Made by a program: the position numbers and the translations under genes. A DNA stretch of 64,000 nt from Lewinellaceae bacterium (GTDB lineage: Bacteria > Bacteroidota > Bacteroidia > Chitinophagales > Saprospiraceae), in the NCBI GenBank assembly GCA_020636025.1, contig JACJYQ010000001.1, positions 620,001 to 684,000 on the forward strand, read 5' to 3'. Under the pieces are notes generated by a model, which was not told where the DNA came from, ran no database searches, and saw only the letters and a program-made list of their open reading frames with translations. Position 1 is the first letter of the stretch; each line of letters starts with the position of its first letter. Shown here in pieces: positions 50,488 to 58,367 of the stretch.

Positions 50488-51729
50488 ATGAAAAAGATAT
50501 TTTTTACAATCACTTGCCTATTCTTGTTTAGTCTGGCTTCAAAAGCACAAAATCCAGGTTGTGACGGCAGTCGGTACAAGGACGATGTATTCCAGGGTTT
50601 CACCAAAACAACCGTGGAGTACGCCCCCACCGTCAGCCATCTTGGAGGCGATATGACCCTCTCTATGGATGTGTACGAGCCAAGTGGAGACCAAATTGCA
50701 CAAAGACCGGTAGTAATTCTGGCTCACGGCGGAAGCTTTATTTTTGGTGACAGAACCATGATGGCGCGTTGGTGCGAATTGCTGGCTAAAAAGGGCTACG
50801 TGGCTGCCACTATTTCATACCGTTTATACCCTTTTCTTGTTTTAGGATTTCCAGATTCTTTGGCCATATTTGATACAGCGGTTAAAGCAGTAGGTGATAT
50901 GCGCGCAGCTGTGCGATTTTTCAGGGAAGATGCTGCAACGGCCAACCAGTTTCGAGCTGATGTAGACCACATTTTTATTGGAGGCTATTCTGCCGGCGCA
51001 GTGACAGCACTGCATTGCGCCTATCTGGATTTGGATAATAACATCCCTGCGTTTTTACAAACACTGATCGACAACAATGGCGGCCTCGAAGGGATAAGCG
51101 GAACTACCAGCAATAAAACCTTTGGCTCAACATCAAAGGCAGTGGTAAACATGTCAGGTGGACTATACCGCAGCGCATGGATAGATGAAGATGAATCACC
51201 GCTGGTTAGTATTCATGGCACAGCAGACGGGACGGTGCCTTACACGTACGGACTTGCAGCCAATATTGCCTACCTGGAAGGTAGTTCTTTGTTGCATATA
51301 AGAGCCGATAACGTGAATTTATGGAATTCACTTGTGTCAGTTCCTGGCGGCGACCACACAGATATTTATGACAATGCATCCTTCCAACCATTTGTGGACT
51401 CATTTTGGGTGAACGCGACTACCATGCTGGAGGACATCACCTGTAGTACTTCTGGTACCCAGGAGCAAGTACAATGGATTAATGGCTGGGCAGTTTCACC
51501 AAACCCTGTGACCAATGGAACTATAACCTTGCAAATACCGGAAGCTTTTGAAAATCTTTCTGTGAAAATTGTCAATGCAGTCGGTAAGCTAATATATCAG
51601 CAAGACAACATTAGTGACGGCAGCTCAATAGATGTAGGTCAACTCGTGCCGGGCGTATACTTTGTTCAGGTGATTCAGGGAAGTAGCTCAAATGTTCGAT
51701 TTGCCCCTAAAAAGCTGATTAAGTCTTAG
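50488..51729 (+). CDS. Secreted alpha/beta hydrolase with T9SS sorting domain
   Basis: A 413-residue protein: signal (FTITCLFLFSLASKAQ), an esterase/lipase-type alpha/beta hydrolase with oxyanion motif HGGSFIFGD, nucleophile elbow GGYSAGAV (Ser), and His in GGDHTDIY. A type A sorting domain forms the last 75 residues (WAVSPNPVTNGTITL, PGVYFVQVIQ). It probably acts on acyl or carbohydrate esters outside the cell. The stop codon lies inside the left arm of a large palindrome. Confidence 0.88.
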   Translation: MKKIFFTITCLFLFSLASKAQNPGCDGSRYKDDVFQGFTKTTVEYAPTVSHLGGDMTLSMDVYEPSGDQIAQRPVVILAHGGSFIFGDRTMMARWCELLAKKGYVAATISYRLYPFLVLGFPDSLAIFDTAVKAVGDMRAAVRFFREDAATANQFRADVDHIFIGGYSAGAVTALHCAYLDLDNNIPAFLQTLIDNNGGLEGISGTTSNKTFGSTSKAVVNMSGGLYRSAWIDEDESPLVSIHGTADGTVPYTYGLAANIAYLEGSSLLHIRADNVNLWNSLVSVPGGDHTDIYDNASFQPFVDSFWVNATTMLEDITCSTSGTQEQVQWINGWAVSPNPVTNGTITLQIPEAFENLSVKIVNAVGKLIYQQDNISDGSSIDVGQLVPGVYFVQVIQGSSSNVRFAPKKLIKS

Positions 51730-51892
51730 AGCGTGTTCAGGTTTCTATGCTGAGGCGAAAGTGAGAAAATTTTGTTTCAGACGAGGCGAAATTTGCAGTC
51801 GCATGCGGGCAATTCGGCGAAAATTTCAACGAAAGATGAAACGAAATTTTCCACTTGCAGCCCAGTGATAGAAACCTGAACACGCTCTAAGA
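51724..51892. mobile_element. 169-bp MITE-like palindromic element
   Basis: The terminal 25 bp (51724-51748 and 51868-51892) are perfect inverted repeats beginning TCTTAGAGCG. The interior arms continue as an imperfect palindrome for about 30 further bases (AAGTGAGAAAATTTTG against AAGTGGAAAATTTCG). It encodes nothing, includes the stop codon of the upstream gene and sits between convergent genes. Ends starting GAGCxTGTTC recall IS5-type elements; that link is inferred. A one-ended match occurs at 39981. Confidence 0.75.
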
Positions 51893-51951
51893 TTTGGAAA
51901 CAATGTGATTGTAGAGAGGCAACTGAATAATCGAACCCTCTCTACAATCAC

Positions 51952-53835
51952 TTAACTCAGCTGCAGAACAAAAGACACCTCTGTCCCTTTCCCAGGCTCT
52001 GAATTAATGCTAAGCTCTCCTCCTATATCACGGGCTCTTTTTTTCATATTTCCCAATCCTTGCCCAATGCCTTTTTCGAGTGTTGGTCCCAAATCAAAAC
52101 CAATACCATTGTCGGCCACAACCAGCGAAACTTGAGACTCACTTGCCTGAAAAGCGATTTTGAGATCTGTGCATTTACTGTGTTTCACGGCGTTGTTTAT
52201 GGCTTCTTTGAACAGCAAATATATATTCCTGCGTTCCTCAATTTCCAGATCAAGAATGGGCAGGTTTCGAGGTATATCTATTTGATATTCAATATTCTGT
52301 GATTCCAACACTTTGCCAGCGTATTCCCTCAGCCTATCGGCCATATCATTCAAAAAATCAGGGTGTGGTTTTACTGACCAAATCAAGTCACTAATCGACT
52401 CAACGGTGCTTTGCGCACTTTTCCCTATCTGCTCAAGAATAGGAGCAGCATCTGGAGCTTTGTCGGCAAATTGCTGGTGAGCCACTTTACTTAGAATCCT
52501 GATTCCAGACATGGACGCAGCAATATCATCGTGTAAATCACGGGCAATGCGATCTTTAACCCGTTGTTCTGCGGCCTGAACGGCAATGGTCCTGGACTTT
52601 TGCTCAACATCCAGTTGCATTTGCAGCAGCTTTTTGTCGTCCTCCAGAACAGCATGCCAGCGAATAAAGGCCACTGTAAAAATGAGCACCTCAAGGATAA
52701 AACCCCACATCACTGCATATTGCAAAAATGGATAGTTTGGAATGACATTGATGTTCCTCAATAGATTCAAAATAAAAGCGCCAGCCAGGGGGAGAAAGGC
52801 AATGGCAACAATTCGCGCCCGGGTGTTCCTTTTATAATTTAGAATAACAATGTAGGCAGAGAGAGCGGTAATAAATAATATAGAGATCATTACCGCAGTA
52901 AATACGAAATTGAGCAAAGGGCCTTGCTCGTAGCTAACCAAAATAGTAAACAAACCCACCAAAACAATCATAAACGCCAGGTACCATTTGGTGATGTTGT
53001 CCAGCCATTTGTTTATTTCCCACAAGCGGATAAAATATCGATAGAACATACCATAGGTTGCGACCATCAGGAATGAGATACTGTGACGCTGCATTACCGG
53101 AAAAAGATTTACCACTGCCGAGTGGTTGTACGCCTCCCTTAGCAAAACCACCACAACGTATGCTATATACAGCATGTACATAGGGTCTCGATACATCACA
53201 AACAACTGAGCCGCAAAAACCAGCGACACAAGCATGACTCCGAGGAAAAGGCCGAATAGCAAAACATTTTTGCGGCTCATGAGTCCGAACTGATCGGGTG
53301 TTAGCAGGCTAAGCGACAAGTACATAGAACCTACTTTATTCGAGGCTCTGGCCCAGAAAACGTTTTCACCCGGCATCAGGGTTACCGGAATGTAATAGCC
53401 CGTAGTCAGGCCAAATTTTTCATTCTTGTACTGTTTGGCGCCAACCTCTTCAAAATTATTTATGGTGCTATCAGGCCACTGTTGCCAAAGTTTAAGCTCG
53501 TCAAAATTTTTGCGATCGAGCCACAACATCATGGTTTTATGAGACTCCAATTCATTTCTAATCGTAAAATGAAGCCACCAGGCACTCTGGTCTGGACCAA
53601 AGGTCAGATAGGGAGTGTTAGACTCAGTATAGCGCTCTAGCCCGAACTCCTTCACCTGGTCGAAGTTCAGTAATTGAGTAGAGTCACGTAATAGTAGTGG
53701 TTTAATGAATGAGTTGGAAAAATTCGGTGTCACTATTGCAGGATTTGAATCCTGTGCTTCAGCATTCACCCCAATAAAAAATCCAAGAAAAACAGGTAAA
53801 ACAAACTTAATTGCAAATCGAAATGAAATCCGCAT
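51952..53835 (-). CDS. 7TMR-DISM sensor histidine kinase (HisKA_3 type)
   Basis: A 627-residue membrane kinase: signal peptide, a periplasmic 7TMR-DISMED2-type beta domain (30-185), seven transmembrane helices (about 190-395), a short coiled coil, HisKA_3 with phospho-acceptor His435 in ARDLHDDIAASMSGI, and a HATPase_c domain (NAVKHSK, ADNGIGF, GQGLGNMKKRA). HisKA_3 kinases usually phosphorylate NarL-type regulators; none is next to it, so it is an orphan here. The signal is unknown. The MITE-like element lies just downstream. Confidence 0.92.
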   Translation of the reverse strand: MRISFRFAIKFVLPVFLGFFIGVNAEAQDSNPAIVTPNFSNSFIKPLLLRDSTQLLNFDQVKEFGLERYTESNTPYLTFGPDQSAWWLHFTIRNELESHKTMMLWLDRKNFDELKLWQQWPDSTINNFEEVGAKQYKNEKFGLTTGYYIPVTLMPGENVFWARASNKVGSMYLSLSLLTPDQFGLMSRKNVLLFGLFLGVMLVSLVFAAQLFVMYRDPMYMLYIAYVVVVLLREAYNHSAVVNLFPVMQRHSISFLMVATYGMFYRYFIRLWEINKWLDNITKWYLAFMIVLVGLFTILVSYEQGPLLNFVFTAVMISILFITALSAYIVILNYKRNTRARIVAIAFLPLAGAFILNLLRNINVIPNYPFLQYAVMWGFILEVLIFTVAFIRWHAVLEDDKKLLQMQLDVEQKSRTIAVQAAEQRVKDRIARDLHDDIAASMSGIRILSKVAHQQFADKAPDAAPILEQIGKSAQSTVESISDLIWSVKPHPDFLNDMADRLREYAGKVLESQNIEYQIDIPRNLPILDLEIEERRNIYLLFKEAINNAVKHSKCTDLKIAFQASESQVSLVVADNGIGFDLGPTLEKGIGQGLGNMKKRARDIGGELSINSEPGKGTEVSFVLQLS

Positions 53836-53977
53836 GATAATCTGAATAAGCGTGAAATTCGACTCAGGTGAGATGGATTAGAAGATTGTTGAAAGGCGAA
53901 ACAGCCCGTTTAACACGGCCGAAGGTAGGGCAGATTTGCCTTGCCTTGGATAGTCAATTCTTACTAGAAAACGATAT

Positions 53978-56900
53978 TCAATCAGACTTTTGAAATTGTA
54001 TTGACTTGGCCAAAGAGTTATTATTGGCAATAATTAAAAGCTTTTTTTTACCTGCCTGGCTAATTAATACTGCATCCCTGGCAGCAGCATTGTTTGCCAG
54101 GCTGACAGGCGTTTCAGCAAAAAGTCCATTCGCCAATCCTGGAAATATGTACCCTTCAGAGGCATCCAGCTGATAAGTGTTCATATTCATGCCATAATCA
54201 TTTCCAAGTACCAGCATATCAAGCAAATTATCTCCATCAAAATCATACATCAACAGCTTTTCAGTTGTTGAGATTTGCGCAAAATCAGGAAGCGGCCTTG
54301 CCTTGAAAGTGCCTTGTTCGTTTATAAAAGCTGCACTTTCCAGGTGTTGTGCCTGTAAAACGATTCCGGAAAGCAGCTCCTGCTTTGAGAATAGATCAAG
54401 GATGCTCGCCTTTGAATAAGGCGTATTTCTGTTGTACTTTTTTTTGAGTGGCGGGATCTGCGAAACCAATCTTCCGAGTTGTTCAACGGGTTTATAAACG
54501 CCATTTTCCGCCATTACTAAAATTGGGTCAAGGCTTCCGTTTTTATCAAAATCACTTGCAAAAAGCTCCAATGGTGCATTTATTGAGGCATGCCAATTTG
54601 TATTCAAACCAATGTTTCCTGCCAGAATATCCAAATCTCCGTCCTTATCAATATCTGCCACTTGTAAGCACCTCCATAGTCCTGTACTATTTGTCAGCCC
54701 AAATTCTGCTGTAACATTTTCAAACGATGATCCCTTGAATTTGAAGATTTGAATTGGCATCCATTCACCACAAATTATTAACTCATCATGGCCATCACCT
54801 GAGAGGTCACCTGTTTCAATACTGGTGACCATACCAAGTTTTTCAATAGCGGGAAAAACTTCCTTCGTGACATCAATAAAACCGTTTTGGGTGTTTTTCA
54901 GCACGAATGACCTGGCAGGCTCCGGATACCTACCCGGAACAGCATGGCCGCCCACAAGAATATCCGGACTCCCGTCTTTATCATAATCAAAAACCTTGAT
55001 GCAAGCACCCGGACTGGTTTCTACAGGTAGCAAATTTTCAGATCGAAGAAAGTTCCCCTTGCCATCATTTATATACAAGCGATCCTGATACAGATTGGAA
55101 CCAATCGGAGCTTCGTTTCCGCCACTCACTACATATAAATCCTGGTCTCCGTCTCCATCAGCGTCCAAAAATGAGGCGGCTGTGTCTTCAAATCCGGCGT
55201 CCTTCTCCAGTGCCATTTGTTCGCTTTGCCTGAAACGCCCATCTTTTTGTTGAAGATAAATGGCTCCAGCCTGTCCGGCAGCACCTCCAAAACAAACGTC
55301 TTCCAAACCATCACCATTCAGATCTTCAGCTAGTACAAAAGGTCCACTGGCTGACATCCGATAGGGCAGGAGTTTTTCACGATCGAAGTCATCAAAACTG
55401 TTCTCCCGGTGGACAAAATCCAATCCGGAATCTTGAATTGATTCTTGAAAATTAATTGAAACTTTTGTTTTGTGAGGTGGACATTTGCCAGGAGAAGCCT
55501 CTTGAATAGTTAGCGTAACTCTTTGATTTGCAGCTATATTTTGAAATACTTGAAACTTTCCTTCCTGCCAATCTATTTCCAATTTGTCAATGGAATTAAT
55601 ATCACCTAGACCTATTTGCATGATCGGCTCTACCGAAGAGTAAAACCCTCGGATATTGGTCATTTGTTGTGCGAAAATCAGTTGTTCATCCGAGGCACCA
55701 TTTGATGTAGAATAAATCCGTACCCTGGCGCCTAGTCCAAATGGATTATTCTTTGTGCCAGAACATTTTACCTGCAACCAATTGTTTTTGTTAAGCCTGT
55801 TTGCTTCGTTTTTGTAAATTGATGGTGCTTCCTGCAAATTATTCGTGATGATATCCAAATCGCCATCATTGTCCAGGTCCGCATAAGCTGCCCCGTTTGA
55901 GAATCCTTTTTTGCCAAATCCCCAATCCAAAGACACATCCTGAAAACACAGCCGACTGGTGTTTTTAAACATGACATTGTTTACAGGAACTGAAGGCATA
56001 AGACTGACGTACTGATTGAAATCCGGAAATCTTGATTTGCTTACACCTCCGGTGCTGTTGATGCTATCAGCAGTATAGATAAAGAAATCCAGATCATTCA
56101 GGTCTCGTTGTATGCCGTTTGAGATAAAAATATCGCAAGCTCCGTCGTTGTCATAATCGGCCAGCAAGGGGGCCCAACTCCAGTCTGTAGCTGCCATTCC
56201 AGCGATACAGGCAATGTCATTGAAACCAGTATTTCCAGTGTTTAATTGAAGCGCGTTGCGCATGGCCTGGCGACCATAACCACTTTCCCGCATTTGCCTG
56301 TCCCGACTGAGCTGCATGGTATTCATCAGCCCGTGTTGCCGTTCAAGCGGAGCAGCCAACATATCGAGTGTAATAAGATCTTGTAAGCCATCTCCATTTA
56401 CATCTGCCATATCCGACCCCATGGTGTGATTGGATGTATGCTTAAAGTAATGGTCACCAACGTCTGTAAATGTTCCATTTCGATTGTTCAGGTAAAGAAA
56501 ATCGGGCATCACGAAATCATTGCCTACAAAAAGATCAAGCCACCCGTCACCATTGAAATCCGCGGCCAAACTACTCAGACCAAATGCCCTGTTAAGCAAT
56601 CCCGATTTCTCGGTAATATCTGTAAACACGTTGTTGTCATTTTGATAAAGCCGATCGGATTCCCATTGATTTTTTGGCTTTGCAAAACGGGCATTGCTGG
56701 TTGAAACATCCAACGTATTAATGCTAGCAAAATCAACCGGGTGATTTATGACGTAGCAATCAAGGTCGCCATCCTGGTCAAAATCAAAAAAGTTGGCATG
56801 CTGTGAGGCTGATAAATCGTCCAAATGGTATTCAGCAGCTCTTTCCGAAAATGTATTGTCGTGATTGTTGACAAAGAGTAAATTACGTCTGAATGACTCA

Positions 56901-57358
56901 GGCTTAAGCCAAGTCCGGCATACATAGAAATCCTGCCATCCGTCTCCATTTATATCTACTACAGACACACCGGTTTTCAATCCTTCAAATTGCGCAACCC
57001 CAGAGGACTCTGAAATGTCTTCAAAATGAAAATTGCCCTTATTAAGATATACACGACACCCTTGTAACCTGGCGGTAAAAATCAGGTCCTGAAGTCCGTC
57101 ATTATTAATATCCAGCACGCCGACACCGCCACCGTTATAGATGTATGGATCTGCCATGAAATTGTACCGGAATTCATCTTTTATGTCTGGAACAAACTGT
57201 ATACCTGTTGATTCCGGAGATAGCAATTCGAACCGTGTACTCTGGTTTGCGGGCGACTTTGCTTCCGGTTCAGGAAAAAAACGGCGATCATTAGATGTGT
57301 CGCCACAGGTCCAAAAACATGCTGCTAAAAATATCAATAGGAGAGGAGAGGACTTCAT
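53978..57358 (-). CDS. Giant FG-GAP/VCBS repeat lipoprotein with ASPIC/UnbV domains
   Basis: A 1126-residue surface protein: lipoprotein signal (LLLIFLAACFWTC), then many FG-GAP/VCBS repeats with calcium-type loops such as DINNDGLQDL, DINGDGWQDF, DFDQDGDLDC, DLDNDGDLDI and DADGDGDQDL. A CRTAC1/ASPIC-UnbV segment sits near residues 530-620 (WLQVKCSGTKNNPFGLGARVRIY). The repeats form propellers like integrin alpha chains. Bacteroidota encode families of these beside nutrient-uptake loci; here the neighbours are a kinase and a patatin. Binding partner unknown. Confidence 0.9.
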   Translation of the reverse strand: MKSSPLLLIFLAACFWTCGDTSNDRRFFPEPEAKSPANQSTRFELLSPESTGIQFVPDIKDEFRYNFMADPYIYNGGGVGVLDINNDGLQDLIFTARLQGCRVYLNKGNFHFEDISESSGVAQFEGLKTGVSVVDINGDGWQDFYVCRTWLKPESFRRNLLFVNNHDNTFSERAAEYHLDDLSASQHANFFDFDQDGDLDCYVINHPVDFASINTLDVSTSNARFAKPKNQWESDRLYQNDNNVFTDITEKSGLLNRAFGLSSLAADFNGDGWLDLFVGNDFVMPDFLYLNNRNGTFTDVGDHYFKHTSNHTMGSDMADVNGDGLQDLITLDMLAAPLERQHGLMNTMQLSRDRQMRESGYGRQAMRNALQLNTGNTGFNDIACIAGMAATDWSWAPLLADYDNDGACDIFISNGIQRDLNDLDFFIYTADSINSTGGVSKSRFPDFNQYVSLMPSVPVNNVMFKNTSRLCFQDVSLDWGFGKKGFSNGAAYADLDNDGDLDIITNNLQEAPSIYKNEANRLNKNNWLQVKCSGTKNNPFGLGARVRIYSTSNGASDEQLIFAQQMTNIRGFYSSVEPIMQIGLGDINSIDKLEIDWQEGKFQVFQNIAANQRVTLTIQEASPGKCPPHKTKVSINFQESIQDSGLDFVHRENSFDDFDREKLLPYRMSASGPFVLAEDLNGDGLEDVCFGGAAGQAGAIYLQQKDGRFRQSEQMALEKDAGFEDTAASFLDADGDGDQDLYVVSGGNEAPIGSNLYQDRLYINDGKGNFLRSENLLPVETSPGACIKVFDYDKDGSPDILVGGHAVPGRYPEPARSFVLKNTQNGFIDVTKEVFPAIEKLGMVTSIETGDLSGDGHDELIICGEWMPIQIFKFKGSSFENVTAEFGLTNSTGLWRCLQVADIDKDGDLDILAGNIGLNTNWHASINAPLELFASDFDKNGSLDPILVMAENGVYKPVEQLGRLVSQIPPLKKKYNRNTPYSKASILDLFSKQELLSGIVLQAQHLESAAFINEQGTFKARPLPDFAQISTTEKLLMYDFDGDNLLDMLVLGNDYGMNMNTYQLDASEGYIFPGLANGLFAETPVSLANNAAARDAVLISQAGKKKLLIIANNNSLAKSIQFQKSD

Positions 57359-57399
57359 GGCCGGAAGTTATGGCGCGAAGTCCAATAATTCTGCCTCTC

Positions 57400-58359
57400 T
57401 CAGGGTTCATTTATAAAACGGGAAGGTGCGTTTATGTGATGGCAGGAGGCTGGATGCATACCTGCAAAGTGATATCCTTCTTTCCACCAATTGGCCATTT
57501 GCTCGGCGTCAAAAATAAAGGAGTTTTTGGTAAGCACTCTTGGAGTATAAAAACAATTGAGTTTTACGTTGCGCTTTTTACTTTCTATCCTGCCCAGATA
57601 TAAATCATCGAAACTGATCTGATCAAGCATAAAATCGATGGTGCGGAATAAAAGCCCAAAAGCATTTTCAACCGGCAATTCTTCCTTTGGTGGATATCCT
57701 TTGGGCTGTAACATAATGGCATCTATTTCATCAGCGCCCCGTAGAACAGCTTCTTGAAGTGGCAGGTAACTGCCAAAGCCGCCGTCAGCATATTCCATTC
57801 CGTTTTTCTCCACCAGGCTCATGAAGGGTACGAAATTGGCGGATATCCACATCCATTCACAAAAATCCTGATAACTGCATTCATGCAAGCATTTGTATTC
57901 TACCTGATGAGTGCTCAAATTTGAAACGGAAACAACTACCTCCTTGTCGCTGTGTCTTAAGCGCTCATAGTCTTCAGGTGTAAATAGGCGGTGTATCAGT
58001 TTGAGCAGATTGTTGCTTTCTCCAAACGTTTTTTTACCCCTGAAAAACATTTTCACAATGTTGAGGTGATTTATCTTATAATGAAATACACCATCCTTTT
58101 TTCGAATGATAAACGGACAAACGCTAAAAATATCCTCCTGTCGGATATTCGAAAAAATATGTTTCAGCCGATCGGTTTCACCCAATGCCAACAGGGGCAC
58201 TAACAAACTACCGGCTGATGTTCCCACATACAGCCGGTAGTCATGTTTGCATTCTTTAATAAGATGTTCGGAAATTCCTCCAGCGAAAGCACCCTTGCTT
58301 CCACCTCCGGATATCACCAACGCGCGACGAGAATCCTCACGATTATCATGATTCATCAT
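57400..58359 (-). CDS. Patatin-like phospholipase
   Basis: A 319-residue patatin-family lipid acyl hydrolase. Oxyanion motif VISGGGSKGAFAGG, nucleophile elbow VGTSAGSLL (Ser) and the DGGFGSYLPL catalytic Asp are all present, giving a complete Ser-Asp dyad. No signal peptide is seen. It probably hydrolyses phospholipids or other acyl esters. It starts 8 nt after the clpC stop, so the two genes are co-transcribed; no functional link is known. Confidence 0.92.
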   Translation of the reverse strand: MMNHDNREDSRRALVISGGGSKGAFAGGISEHLIKECKHDYRLYVGTSAGSLLVPLLALGETDRLKHIFSNIRQEDIFSVCPFIIRKKDGVFHYKINHLNIVKMFFRGKKTFGESNNLLKLIHRLFTPEDYERLRHSDKEVVVSVSNLSTHQVEYKCLHECSYQDFCEWMWISANFVPFMSLVEKNGMEYADGGFGSYLPLQEAVLRGADEIDAIMLQPKGYPPKEELPVENAFGLLFRTIDFMLDQISFDDLYLGRIESKKRNVKLNCFYTPRVLTKNSFIFDAEQMANWWKEGYHFAGMHPASCHHINAPSRFINEP

Positions 58360-58367
58360 GATCTGAT

